Assembly: GCA_963920765.1 (NCBI GenBank) | Contig: OY987242.1 | Span: 23,088,002-23,152,001, forward strand | Source of the DNA: Ulota crispa | Lineage: Eukaryota > Streptophyta > Bryopsida > Orthotrichales > Orthotrichaceae | Reading direction: 5' to 3' | DNA length: 64,000 bases | Shown: positions 44,285 to 55,920 of the stretch, piece by piece | Layout: each line of letters starts with the position of its first letter | Numbering within the stretch: the first letter of the stretch is position 1 | Notes under the pieces: generated by a model | Seen by the model: the letters and a program-made list of their open reading frames with translations, nothing else | Databases searched by the model: none | Told to the model about the DNA's origin: nothing | Program-made: the position numbers and the translations under genes

Positions 44285-44929
44285 GTACACTCCCACGTCT
44301 TCGTACATTCAGAAAAGTTGCACTGGAACTGACAGCATTGCCCTTCTTGTCGGTTCGCTCTCGTCTCTGCTTCTAGACAGTACTGTTACCCCAACCAGTG
44401 TCTATTTTATTAGCTCATTGTAAAGGCGACTTGATCAGAGTTGGTCGTGCAGAATCACCGAGCTTTTTGCGAATCATGTGTCCAATAGGATTTCGCTGCT
44501 GTTGCCACATCAGAGTTTGCCGTGAAAGTAAACCACGTATATGGTCCCACATTAACTGTACCGTTCGTTGCAGTACAGGGTGATTGTAATTCTGAGAGTC
44601 CAGTATGTGACGCCGAACCTCTTTTATGATACTCTTGTGAAGGCTGGACAACAGTCCCAGAGCAGAAGTTGTGGTACTCAACGCAGCCTGACACGGATAT
44701 GCTATCATGTAGTATCGGACTGATGTGTCGATGGCAGGTTATCTGAGCGATATCTCTGAAACGAGCTCAAGAGTCACTGTGCAGGCTCTTTTGCTGCGGT
44801 GGCAAGGATCCTTCTACATCGTGGGAGTTTGGGGGGTTTCAATGGAAGGTGACGTCTGACACATGACGCGCATCGACATTACTTAAAAGACTGCAGGAAA
44901 AGTTCAGTCAGTTTTATGTTTGTTGTTGG
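44285..44929. other. GC-moderate stretch, no gene recognised
   Basis: A minus-strand ORF (44415-44708, 97 codons) has no domain I know. It could hold an exon of the locus beginning at 43021, but I cannot support one. Confidence 0.25.
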
Positions 44930-45263
44930 TGCCCGTGTTTTGCACTTGCAGACAAGTTTTCATGTACCGATTGTCTTATCCTTTGAGCTTGGAAATGCAT
45001 AAAGCACAGAGCTGTACACAAGGCGTGTGTTGATTTAGATCAATTTTGGTTCAGGATAATTATGGACCTCTTTTCATGAAACTTGAGATGTTTATGTGCC
45101 CGTGTTTTGCACTTGCAGACAAGTTTTCATGTACCGATTGTCTTATCCTTTGAGCTTGGAAATGCATAAAGCACAGAACTGTACACAAGGCGTGTGTTGA
45201 TTTAGATCAATTTTGGTTCAGGATAATTATGGACCTCTTTTCATGAAACTTGAGATGTTTATG
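44930..45263. repeat. 167-bp tandem duplication, two nearly identical units
   Basis: Unit 44930-45096 (TGCCCGTGTTTTGCACTTGC ... GATGTTTATG) is repeated at 45097-45263 with a single change (AGAGCTG to AGAACTG). No ORF spans it. So few differences indicate a recent event. Confidence 0.95.
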
Positions 45264-46660
45264 ATAGTTAAAGAACTTAGGTGTGCACTTTAGTGATAAG
45301 ACTGTAGATTTTTTTTGAGTACTGCGAAAGACAGTTTGAGTTGAAAGATGAAAGATGTGAAATGTGAGTGGAAACTGCCATTTTGGTGGTAATTCTGTAT
45401 ATAAATTATAGTATTTGGAAATTAGTCTTTGAAAAGTTTATAGATTGAAACTTGAAAGAAACGATATTTCCAGAAAGACGACTGAGTTGAAAAGGTTAGC
45501 AAGTTACCAACTGATCCTTTTCGCTTGTTTTCTGGAGATCTACTCTTTATCCTGTGACGCCTCATTTGTCTTGAAATGTCGACGGAGCTAAAAAGTACCT
45601 TCCAGATTACTACATCGGCTTGACTGTCTGTGTAGTTACAAACAATATTTTCTGATGTTGTATAGTAATATGTCTTAAATCTGAATGTGTAATTATGTCA
45701 CAGTATTTAACCGGATTGAGAACTGGATACTATCTATTTACTGATCATATATAGAATGCAAATCTAAATAATAATGGATATCTAGTACCATACAGAATTA
45801 CAGATGTTCTTTGAATTTGCAACTTTGATATCCAAACAGTTTCTATTAAATTTTCGAGTAGCACAAACAGAACTAATAAACTAGAGAAGGCAAGGTTTTA
45901 CATTGCACATTGAATGTTTAGAAGATCGCGGAAAGAAAATTTTATAGCAATTTACTAGTGAGAGATGCTGGCCACTTTTTGAGTGATGTGGACGAAGACG
46001 TACATCATTATGGTACACTTTATCACTTGCAAAAACATGGATAATTTTTTGAAGATGTAAAAGCATATACTCATTTGATTCCGAATCTACTTTTCATTCA
46101 AGGTAATCTACGTTGAGTTCCAAAGGTTCAGCAAATCTAGTATTTTTGAGGTTTATTGAAAACTTATAATATTATCTGGGAATTGCTAAAGCCAAACCCG
46201 AAATTGCTAATGTCACACCTCAAGGTGTGTTCCTCAAGGTGTGCTTTGAGCGTAAAATATGAGAATTTAATGTTGATTTTTTGATTTGGATCAAAAGATA
46301 TGTTTCACCTCTATCATTCTAAAATTGCATTAAAAAAATTGGAGATGCTTGAATTCAATACTAAAATTATAGGATTTTTGATTAACTTAAAGCAAAAATA
46401 CACACAAGAAATAGCAATGGTGCAATAAAAGTTTGGCAAAAAAAGATAATTTGTTCTTCTTTCTTTCAAGGAGGTGGTAATGTCATGATTGAGTGAATGA
46501 TGGATCACTAGAATAAAAAGAACTAACATTAAATTCTCAAACTACATGCTCATAGGGGTGTGGCGTTAGCAATTTTGGGTGTGGTTTTAGCAATTCCCTA
46601 TTGTCTGGGTAAACCAAAAATTTAAAAAATTTAAAAGTTATAATTCCTAGTAGCAAAATG
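45264..46660. other. No recognised feature
   Basis: AT-rich. At 46197-46235 there is a short repeat, 'ctcaaggtgtg', twice. Nothing else seen on either strand. Confidence 0.35.
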
Positions 46661-46667
46661 CTGCGTA

Positions 46668-47183
46668 AACGACATATTAGGTAAATTGGGAAAAATAGGA
46701 GGGATCATTTTGTACATCAATTTAATCTTACATTAGTAAATGTAGGAAAAGTTATTGCTCAAAGTTGTAATTATTGAAGTTTTTGGAGGCAATCATTGAG
46801 ACTTCACTATTAACACCATATTAGGTAAATTGGGAAAAAAAGGTGTCCAAATTTGTACTTCACCTACATCTGAGAACGTCATTTAAAACCAGATTTGAAG
46901 GTATCAAATTTAGTCTGAGCCACTAAGATTTTTTCCCTCGCAAATTCCTCCTCCCAGGTGAGGACATGTGCACAAAAAAAAACACTAAGCTTAGTTGTAC
47001 ATGATCATGTACAACCTGCAGAAGTACCAAAATGTACCCTTTTTCCCAAATTACCTAATTGGTGTTTATTGTACAAGAAAATGCATGTTGGTTTTCTTGT
47101 GATATGCTAATATATACATAATGGCAAAAATAGTGAAACTCCAAAAATGTATTGTTTATCCCAATCTACCTAATACGGTGTCC
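46668..47183. mobile_element. AACACCATATT-family element with a second one nested inside
   Basis: AACGACATATTAGGTAAATT at the left, TCTACCTAATACGGTGTC at the right; flanks CGTA and CATA differ by one base. It encloses the complete younger copy 46812-47066. Its own sequence is matched in reverse by 29780-29955. Confidence 0.65.
46812..47066. mobile_element. AACACCATATT-family element, target duplication TATT, nested
   Basis: AACACCATATTAGGTAAATT at the left, AATTACCTAATTGGTGTT at the right, TATT at 46808-46811 and 47067-47070. The relative at 29798-29814 reads through with a single copy of that tetranucleotide (CACTATTGTACAAG on its reverse strand), which proves a 4-bp duplication. Confidence 0.85.
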
Positions 47184-47295
47184 ATACAAAGTGAATAATA
47201 TTGATGTTTGACTACATGAACATTACATTTGCTTTTGAAGAGCCAACAAAGACAAGTTGGTGTAAGGGTATGCATTATATTCTAGTTGTTCTTAA

Positions 47296-48269
47296 CCTTT
47301 AAATGCTGGAGGCTGCTTTTGAACATCTAGGAATTTTTTCTAAATTGAACAAAAAGCCAATGTTTTGATAATATGTATCAGTTTTTTTAAAATTGTAACC
47401 GTCCAACTTTAAACTAGACATGTTACAGTTCACATGGAAAAGAAATACAACAATATCACTTATAGATTGAAAAATACAACAATATCACTTATAGATTGAA
47501 AGATTATAATAGGGGCAGTCACGGCACTTTGGAGAATGAAAAGAGAATGGAGATTAAGAATTGGATGAGTGAAAGTAGGAGCCAATAGGAGCTCACTCTT
47601 CGTGAAGATGCTATGACACCTCATTTGTGTGTGATGGAGAATTAAGAGTGGAGAATGGAGAATGATTTACTCAGAGAAAGGCAACAAGGCCAGCGATTGG
47701 AGGAGCAGAAAGAGCTAGGGTGAAAAGCAATTTATGAGCGGAGAAAAGAGCAAATCATGGTACAAAGTTTGCACTCTAACTCATTCTCCACTCCATTCTT
47801 CACCTTCAGTGGAGAAGAACAAGGCTATGAGAAGTTTTACGTGTGAAGCAGAACTTAAGCTCTAGTAGCCACTAGTAACAGGACATGTTCTCATTCTCCA
47901 CTTTCGAAGATGAAAGTGCCGTGACTACCCCTAATGTTTGATCATGAGGGTATTAAAACTGCAAAGACTACTTGGATTTTTTCCGTCCTCTTTTCACATG
48001 TCCAAACTAAACAATCAGTCACCAAAAAAAAAATGAGGTTAAGGGGCATAACATACATAACTCCAACCAATTTACGGCATTTCAAAATCTCTTCTACAAC
48101 TTTTTAAAATGAATTTTTAGTGTAGATGTTTCTCCAAGGTCTAGTGAATTTGAGGCTCATTTCCAAGAACTCTCAACACTACAAAAAGTCAAGATTGCAC
48201 TAAACACCCTTGCACAGAATCTTGAATAGAAAAATCTTGATTATTCATGGTGCCTCATGCATTTAGGGG
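47296..48269. mobile_element. TTAA-flanked element, subfamily D (inverted copy), with an inserted MITE
   Basis: TTAA (47292-47295) CCTTTAAATGCTGGAGGC ... CCTCATGCATTTAGGGG TTAA (48270-48273). Interior is the reverse of 59326-59968. A 30-bp stretch, ACAACAATATCACTTATAG and neighbours, is duplicated in tandem at 47446-47500. The MITE 47511-47932 sits inside. Confidence 0.85.
47511..47932. mobile_element. MITE with AGGGGCAGTCACGGCAC ends, 422 bp, nested
   Basis: AGGGGCAGTCACGGCACTTT at the left, AAAGTGCCGTGACTACCCCT at the right, AAT on both sides (TAAT is also possible). Subfamily D relatives read ATTATAATGTTTGA without it, giving the empty site. The interior repeats GGAGAATG-like units. Confidence 0.85.
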
Positions 48270-48273
48270 TTAA

Positions 48274-48933
48274 ACACATTATTTTCAATGCTAGATTTGT
48301 TTACATGATGAAGAAATTCTACTTGAAGTAATCTCAATAACTATCTTTGTTCAAGAAGTACTTTTTAGAACTACATTTTTTGCATTTTTTTGATTAAAAG
48401 AAGAGTACTTATTAAGAATCAAGAAATTTATTAACTTTGTGGATTCTTCAAATTCAGAAAGTTATTTGAAAAGATCCACTTCAAAATAATTAGCATAGTG
48501 AATAACCTGTTAGGAATCTATATTCTAGAAAAGTATCCAAGATTTCTGGCAAAAAAAAATTCCAAGTTTTGGAACATAGTTAGAGTGATATTGAATAGTA
48601 TTGTTACTTACACAAAAGACGTCTATTGATTTAGTATGTTCTTGTGTGGAAAAAAAATATGATTCTTTGAAAAAGGAGTTTTTCATCACCAAGAGCTTCA
48701 CACAGTCGAGATATAGAGCTCACATAAAGAATTTGGATGAAAATCCATCATTTTTCGTAAAAACTAGCAAGAGGAGCAGCTTTTGATGATTTGTCAGTCA
48801 CTTTGTAGTTTAGCAACCTTTAAGGATTAACAAATTTTGAACGTAGTGTGCTCTAATGCACTACATTGGTGCTTTTGAGAGCACTAGTCTACTTTGAGAT
48901 TGGCTCCTTTACCACTGGCTTGGGTTTGTTATT
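48274..48933. other. No recognised feature
   Basis: AT-rich spacer. Nothing recognised. Confidence 0.35.
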
Positions 48934-49487
48934 GTACAGTATCCTAAAGAAAGAGTACACAAGTCTCTTTTATAGGATTCAAAGAAGTTTGTACTATAAA
49001 TAAATAAATTTTTGTCAAAATAAACATATCATCATGTTTAAAGGTACAAACTTAATGACAATGTATGAGTCAAATAACAATAACTAATTTCCATAAAGAA
49101 ATATATATTCTATTAAAATTTAATCATTATAACCTTAACATTAAAATCTCTATAGAATTTTTTTTGAATTTTTTTGGAATGTTTGTTGGAAACAAAGATG
49201 TGCATATGAATGTCTCCTACATATCCATGCAACCAAATCTCAAAAATTCATCACCAATGATTTTCAATCTATTTTCTTGTAAAACCATGATTTTGACACA
49301 AAACAATTTACGAGAAACAGGATTTTGGTTTTTAGTAACTGAAGTTTGGTATGCTTGATCATGATTGCACAAGGTTCACATACAAAAAATTTGAGGATAA
49401 AATGCCAATTACATTCTTTGTTATACCAACTTTTATGGATGCCATGAGATGGACTTATGTACTCTTTCTTTTGGGTACTATATAGTA
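48934..49487. mobile_element. MITE with ATTGTACAGTATCC ends (inverted copy of 10293-10858)
   Basis: ATTGTACAGTATCCTAAAG at the left and TTTTGGGTACTATATAGTA at the right. The body is the reverse of 10293-10858 (CACCAATGATTTTCAATCTA). It abuts the large palindrome at 49485. Confidence 0.65.
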
Positions 49488-51335
49488 CCCGGAAGTAAAC
49501 ATATGTATTGCCCTCTTTTGGTAGTGAAAAACTTGCTTAAAACTTGCGTGATATAAAGTATAATTGACATTTTTTTTTGTGCATCACAATTTTGTAATTC
49601 TTATGTAATCCCAAACAAGCATACCAAATTTTAGTTTCAAAAAACCAGAACTCCATTTGTAATGATTTTTTTTGTATCAAATTCATGGTTTGTACATGAT
49701 AATTGATTGAAAAGCATTGGTGATGAATTTTTGAGATTTGATTGCATGGGTGTATAGGTAACATCCATATGCACATCCTCCATGCTAAAAAGAAGCCTCT
49801 TAACCCCTAAAGGCCCAAGCCCTTTTTTTTTATGAAAATCACTCAAAACTACCACTTTTGGGGGAGTGAGGAGAAATGTAATTTTTTTTTTTTTTTGGAA
49901 ATCCAACCGTAAGATCTTGCCCTAGACAATGGGAGGTACTTATGGAAAAAAAGTAGCTCATTCTAGAAGGTGAGGAGTGAGATATTCACATAAGAAGTGA
50001 AAAAATAAGTTTTTTTCACTACTGCCCAGAAATTTCAGAAGCCTTTGACGGCTCCTATATCAAAAAAATTGCTCTACGCAAAGTTGAGGTTTATTTTTCC
50101 CATGTAGAAGACCAAGTTAGGTAACTGTGGGAGAATTTTCAAATGAAATGGAGGTATGGATCATACTTTGTAAAATCCTGCAATGCCGTAAGGTCATGAA
50201 ATTTGCATATACACTAAGCAAAATTGGAGGACTTATGCAAAATTCAAAAACCCAAATTACTTTGATCCAAATGGTGAAAACCAAGGAATCTTAGTCTACT
50301 ACAACTTGCAAAAAAAAAAAAGTCAAAAAAAAAATACACAAAGAGCTTAAAGAAGTAAAGCAACAAGTTTTACAAGGGGAAAAGGAATGGAGGTTTAGGA
50401 GTCCCATACCTACCCGCAAACTAAAACTTCTCATAACTTTCATCTCATTTATTAGAATTGAATGATTCAAAGATGTCCATGTATATAAAAATCTAAAGAA
50501 CCAATTTCAGATTTTTATTTTAAAAAAATACAATCTTGATTTTTTTTTTGCTGCCCGCCCTCGCCCTTTTTCAAAAATTCATGCATAACTTCTCTAGTAA
50601 ATGTCAGAATGAAGAAAAAATTAGATGCCCACGTAGATCTTTGAATTGCACACCTTCAATAAAAGTTTCAAAAAATCACAAAAAGTAGTTTAGCTATAGG
50701 TACCTACCCAAAATCCCATTTGTCCCTCGAGGGGACAAGGGGCCTTTAGGGGTTAAGCAACAAAAATGTTATCTTCAATGGATTTAATCAATTTTAGTGT
50801 GACTTGTGATATGTCCAAAATTTTGTAAAATAGTTATTTTTATTTTTGAACTTTTTTCTCACCAAGTAAACATAATATCATGTTCAAAACTACAAACTTA
50901 GTCACAATGTATGAGTCAAATAGCAAAAATTGATTATCATGCAGAAATATCCGTTTTACAAAATTTTGGACATATCATAAGTCACACTAAATCCTTTGAA
51001 GATCACATTTTTGTTGCTTAAGAGGTTCTTTTTAGCATGGAGGATGTGCATATGGATGTTACCTATACACCCATGCAATCAAATCTCAAAAATTCATCAC
51101 CTATGCTTTTCAATCAATTGTCATGTACAAACCATGAATTTGATACAAAAAAAACCATTAAAAATGGAGTTTAGATTTTTTGAAACTAAAATTTGGTATG
51201 CTTGTTTGGGATTACATAAGAATTACAAAATTGTGATGCACAAAAAAAAATGTCAATTATACTTTATATCATGCAAGTTTTAGGCAAGTTTTTCACTGCC
51301 AAAAGAGGGCAGTACGTATGTTTACTTCCGGGTAC
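49485..51335. mobile_element. Long palindromic (foldback) element with arms of about 385 bp
   Basis: GTACCCGGAAGTAAACATAT at the left and the inverse ATGTTTACTTCCGGGTAC at the right. The arms stay alike for about 385 bp, interrupted only by the TTAA-flanked element 49804-50752. Arm content (AAGCATTGGTGATGAATTTT) is shared with 10293-10858. Two near-identical ORFs on the arms are by-products of the palindrome. Confidence 0.8.
49804..50752. mobile_element. TTAA-flanked element, subfamily A (copy 2), 949 bp, with internal empty-site proof
   Basis: TTAA (49800-49803) CCCCTAAAGGCCCAAGCCC ... GGGGCCTTTAGGGG TTAA (50753-50756). It lies in the left arm of the palindrome. The right arm reads, in reverse, CCTCTTAAGCAACAAA with one TTAA. 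Aligns with 6296-7193 and 62302-63230. Confidence 0.92.
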
Positions 51336-51418
51336 TGTACATACATGTTTGTGGGACTATGGTGGAGAATCTCAGCTTTTTTGTAAACAAGGTTAAAATG
51401 TAAAGATTTGTTCTTTAA

Positions 51419-52309
51419 CCCCAAAAGGACCAAAGTCCAGACAAAATGGATTTTGGACAGGCTTAGACTTTTGGAAATTTTAATTAGCTTTTTTGAACAC
51501 TTTCCTTGAAATACTACATGGGGTATAATTTCTAATGAAATCAATTTTACAATTCAGAATTTATGGAAGATTTTAGGAGAATTTTAGTTGAAGGTGCAGG
51601 TTATGCATGCCATTTTTGTTAATTTCTCCCTATGGCAACCGATGAAGGCATGATCCTTCATTGGTGAATGTGCAAAGCAATAGTGAACTAGGAACACACG
51701 TTATTATACCATATAAATACATTAATCTTTGATTTGCAATAGCTACTTGAGATTTGGTTTATTTTTTGTTTTTGATATTTATTTTCTTTATTTGTGGTTG
51801 TCAATAAATCTAAAATGTTTCAATTATCCCTTTGGGGTTTTTTTCCTTTCAAAAGTATCTTTTGAGAATTTGGTTTATAGAAAACCTCAATGTAGTGTGA
51901 ATTTCAAGCACATATTTACAATACAAGACCTTGTAGGATATGTTCCATGTCTTTGTTGGTCATGAAAACCTTTGGAAATATGCCTAATAGATTTTAAAAC
52001 AAGTTGAAAATATTTGTGCAGCACCCAAAGTGCAAAAAAAGTTTATTACATTCGATCAAAGGGACTTGAAAATTTTGAGCAGAGATAAAAAATACTTATG
52101 TACTAACTTTGAATGATCATATCTCTCAATCCATTATCTGTGCGGTCAATCCCCACAAAACTTTCACCATGTCTTCTTGCAATGATTTGTGATAAAATTA
52201 TATAGTTAGATATGTAGAAAATAGAAAACAACATGTTCTTGAGGTCAAATGACTAGATATGGCATTTTTGAGTATTTTTTGAGAAGAAAATGGGCTTGGG
52301 CTTGTAGGA
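51419..52309. mobile_element. TTAA-flanked element, subfamily related to C/E, right end decayed
   Basis: TTAA (51415-51418) CCCCAAAAGGACCAAAGTCC at the left; the right end near GGGCTTGTAGGAATTA is a worn TTTAGGGGTTAA. Contains the subterminal TTATATAGTTAGATATG motif. The end position is approximate. Confidence 0.6.
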
Positions 52310-52642
52310 ATTATTTTGGAGGTGGTCAATCTATCCACAACTACAAATTCTCTGATACCAAGGCCACACATGCCAAAACATCCGCTTTGAAATAAATGAA
52401 GAAGTAACTTGTATTTTTGGAAAATTGAAAGATAATCATTTTTTCAAGGTTTTATCTATCATGTGATATAAATAACATCTCCATTGTACTAGCCTAGGGC
52501 AAGAGATTTGAGATGCCAAAGTTTGTGAACACTAAAAAATCACTAGTTGTGAGCAAACTAGAAAATGAGCATAAAATATTGGAAAATATATTTTTCTACA
52601 AAGAAGTAAACGCCACTCTTGTTTTAAAAGTCAATTTATTTT

Positions 52643-52817
52643 CACTAGTAGAAAACTCTATTTTCATATTGTTTTGGTCGTGTTGATCAAGATGCTTTTC
52701 TGTTGATGTTTATCATAAATCTCAACATAAATATGTTGATTTTTGTTGAGCATCAACAAAAAAGTATCTTGATCAATGCGACCAAAATAACAAAAAGGAA
52801 AAGAGTTTCAACTGGTG
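52643..52817. mobile_element. CACTA-type MITE, 175 bp, target duplication TTT
   Basis: CACTAGTAGAAAACTCTATT at the left, AAAAGAGTTTCAACTGGTG at the right, TTT on both sides. Inner blocks GTTGATCAAGATGCTTTT and AAGTATCTTGATCAATG pair, so it folds almost completely. Confidence 0.82.
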
Positions 52818-52904
52818 TTTGGTGTGGCCTAGCCTTGAATCCAAATGTGAGTTCAAAATTTTTCAAATTCCATTTCTTTGCGTGATAAATATCTAAATGC
52901 TTAC

Positions 52905-53105
52905 ACTAAATAGTGCATTTAGATAACCTTGCATTAATTTCTTGAGATTTCACACTATTTCAATATTTACCAAGACTTCATTAGTTTTTGTCAATAAATA
53001 TTTTGACAGACAATGAAGGAAGCAAGTAGAGGTTGGGTGCAACAATAAGTGCTAGAGCCAGACTCAAGGAGGTCACTCATTGAAATTTTATGGTGTACAC
53101 ATGAG
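52905..53105. repeat. Dispersed repeat, unit 1 of three
   Basis: The series 'tagtgcatttagataacctt', TTACCAAGACTTCATTAG and CAACAATAAGTGCTAGAG recurs at about 55060-55240 and 55617-55680. It continues past the insertion at 53110 into 53930-54128 (GATAACTTTGCCAAGGTAAG, repeated at 55318). It is the older sequence into which several elements have jumped. Confidence 0.6.
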
Positions 53106-53109
53106 TTAA

Positions 53110-53338
53110 CCCCTGAGCGATCAGAGTTATTTTAGGGTTTAGGAGAAAATGGGGGGTTTAACGGCCACCACAACTTGGAAAATTACATCCATAAAAAGTG
53201 ACCGTAGGATTTGAAAAAGGACTACCTTCTCTATTGGTGGGGACCAGCCATGACTATTTTCACCATACAAATTAAGAGAAAAAAAGAGATAAAGTTGTGG
53301 GCCCCAATGACAAGATCTTGTCGCTGGGGCGCTTAAGG
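53110..53338. mobile_element. Short TTAA-flanked element, 229 bp
   Basis: TTAA (53106-53109) CCCCTGAGCGATCAGAG ... GGGGCGCTTAAGGG TTAA (53339-53342). More GC-rich than the long copies. Includes AAGATCTTGTCGCTGG near the right end. Confidence 0.75.
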
Positions 53339-53342
53339 GTTA

Positions 53343-54128
53343 AGAGGATATTTGATGTAGGCCTATTTATCTAAAATATGGTATTTAAAATGACCATATT
53401 TTTTTATAAAAAGCTACGTGGATCATATTTTTGGTACCCTATTTATTTTTATGAATTCGTTCATTTGGTTTTTAAATGGGGCTAATTTATATATAAATTT
53501 GGTTTGTCCAATTTTAGACTATCTCCATTATTCATCAAAAATATATATTTCTTTTTATTACATATACATACATGGTATTCACCATGAAACCAATAACAAG
53601 CATATGAATTAAAGGGCTATCGTCTAAGTGGACGTTTTTATTAACAAGTTTTTATTATTTCTCAACTCTATGGCATGTATTTAAAAAAAGCTAACATGGA
53701 GAGCAACAAAAAACACTAATTTTTTTTACAACCCCTATTTGTGAAGGCTAGTTTATTAATAAAAAATCTTATTACCTAATGCTTTTACATACCCTAATTT
53801 ATATATACTAAAATACATAATATTCATGAATCCTATAGTAGCTCTACTTATTGTATAATATTTTTGTCCTTTGAATTAAATGGACCCTATTTTTTAACTC
53901 ACGTGGTTCCTAAAACATAGGCTAGTGATCTCCTTGAGGAGCCAGATAGCGAGGAAGCTAAATCTTTACACAAAACCAAGAACTATTGTAGCATAAATTA
54001 AGTTACATGCCCCCCCCATGTGGCCAATGGTGAATTATAAGATAACTTTGCCAAGGTAAGGCATCCCAACTGTTAAAGCAACCTAAAGGCATTATTTGGT
54101 ATACACCAAATAGTACAATTAGGCTACC
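53343..54128. other. AT-rich spacer plus dispersed repeat
   Basis: 53343-53920 has no recognised content; 53930-54128 belongs to the dispersed repeat described at 52905. Confidence 0.4.
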
Positions 54129-54132
54129 TTAA

Positions 54133-55045
54133 CCCCTAAAATTCTTTTGTGTTCAAAGGCCCAAAATTGCTTCAAAATACTAGTCCCCAAACTAGGGTCA
54201 AAATATTCATTGAAACTTACTTTTTCACAAATCCAACCATAGGATCCTTTGGTTGACTTGCACAACTACATTGCCCCAAAATTTCAGAATGAATATCTCC
54301 ACCAATTGCAAGATCAAAGTGCCCAAATTTCAAAATGTAGGCTTTTCTAGTCCTTCTAGAAGGTGAAGTTTTGTTTTTCAAACTTTTTAGAGAAAAACCC
54401 GTATGTTGTATTTCTTGTGCAATTTTTGCAATATGTTGGAAAATGGGTTGAAAGCATATGTAAAAAATATGAACCAAAAAAAACTTTGGATTCATTTTTA
54501 CAAAAGTTGTAAAGTGAAAGGTACTAATGAATGAAAGGTGTAACTTATATGCTAATAAGTTTTGGAAGAATTTGAAAATTGTTAATCCCAATGGTGAGAA
54601 TGCTCTAACAAACAATTAGTAACTTTAATTTTAATTTTAATTTGAAAAATTTGAAAGTTGAGAGTAAAAAGATAACTTTATATTTTTTTCTACCCTCTTC
54701 CTACCTTCATTGCCCGCAAAATAAAACTCCTTTTAACTCTTACCTCATTATTTAGAATTGAGTGATTCAATTTTTTTTGAGTAGGTATCATTCTATACAA
54801 TTATATAAAAATAAAAAGTAAAAATTTAGAATATATTTTTTGTTGCCCGGTTTGACATTGAAGTTGAAAAAACCTTATAACTTTTGCATTACTTATTGGA
54901 ATGACATGAAATAAAGCTTCACATGTAGATTATGATGAGTAGCATCCATCCTAAAAATTTCATGAAAAATTTCCAAATTATGAAATCAATAGAGCCTGCC
55001 CAAGTTCTCATAATGCCCAAAGTGGGCTCCTTGGGCCTTTAGGGG
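54133..55045. mobile_element. TTAA-flanked element, subfamily F (copy 1), 913 bp
   Basis: TTAA (54129-54132) CCCCTAAAATTCTTTTGTG ... TTGGGCCTTTAGGGG TTAA (55046-55049). It is nearly identical, in opposite orientation, to 55921-57098 apart from a MITE in that copy. A minus-strand ORF (54217-54615, 132 codons) differs by only two residues from its counterpart there. Confidence 0.88.
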
Positions 55046-55381
55046 TTAACTTGCCAAAAAATGTTCACCAAATAGTGCAATTAGGTTGCCCCCTACTAAT
55101 TTCTTGACATTTCACATTATTTTTAGATTTACCAAGACTATATTAACTTTTGTCAATAGTTATTGTGATAAACAACAAAGGGAGCAAGCAAAGGGTTGGC
55201 TCAACAATAAGTGTCAAAAGTAGGGAGCAAGGAAGCTAGAACTTTATGTAGAACCAAGAATTAATGTAGCATAAAGAGGATTGCATGTCCCTCCATGTGG
55301 CCAAGGGTAAATCATGAGGTAACTTTGCCAAGGCAAGGCAACCTAAAGGTGCTCTTTGGTGTACACCAAATAGTGCAATTA

Positions 55382-55616
55382 CAGTCAAGCCTCTCTTATT
55401 GCATGGGAATGGTGGGGAGTTTTTTTTAGTAGTATGCACACAAAGAGGTTCAAGCACATCTTCTATTGGTGACATTGTACTTTGGTGGTCCCACTTTGAC
55501 AAAAATAACTCCATCCATGATTATTGAACCACACTTTATGCACATAGAGAGTATGCAAATTAAGAACTCCAAGTAGTTATGCAAATGGGGAATATGCAAT
55601 AAGAGAGGCTTGAGTG
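55382..55616. mobile_element. pogo/Emigrant-like MITE, 235 bp, target duplication TA
   Basis: CAGTCAAGCCTCTCTTATTG at the left, AATAAGAGAGGCTTGAGTG at the right. The dispersed repeat reads CAATTAGGTTGCC at 55080 where this copy is split as CAATTA...TAGGTTGCC, which gives the empty site and a TA duplication. CAGT ends and TA fit pogo-type mariner elements such as Emigrant. Confidence 0.85.
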
Positions 55617-55916
55617 TAGGTTGCCCCATACTAATTTGTTGACATTTTGCACTATTTAAATGTTTACCAAGACTATAGTAACTTTTGTTTTTACACTATT
55701 TAAATACATACTAGTGCTACAATAAGTTTTAGCAATAATTCTACAATAACAAACTTTTAAAAGCCTTGTCAAAAACAACACTACTACAAAATAACAAATT
55801 AGCCATGTCCTTCTTGTAAACCATGTGAAATCCAGATAACTAAAAAGTTACTTGCACTTCTAAGTAGCCAAGACATGAGTCATGAGGTCACTTTTGATGG
55901 TAAGGCAACCTTGTTG
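55617..55916. repeat. Dispersed repeat, unit 3, and spacer
   Basis: 55617-55680 continues the repeat interrupted by the pogo-like MITE; CATGAGTCATGAGGTCACTT near 55875 also occurs near 39485 as ATGAGTCATGAAGTAACTT. Confidence 0.5.
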
Positions 55917-55920
55917 TTAA

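Noticed and set aside
44415-44708. 97-codon minus-strand ORF as a host gene
   Set aside because: No recognisable domain, an overlapping ORF of similar length exists in another frame, and there is no promoter on that strand that I can see.
49537-51283. Pair of near-identical short ORFs (MCIWMLPIHPCNQ...)
   Set aside because: They are the two arms of the palindrome. They also overlap MITE sequence and have no domain.
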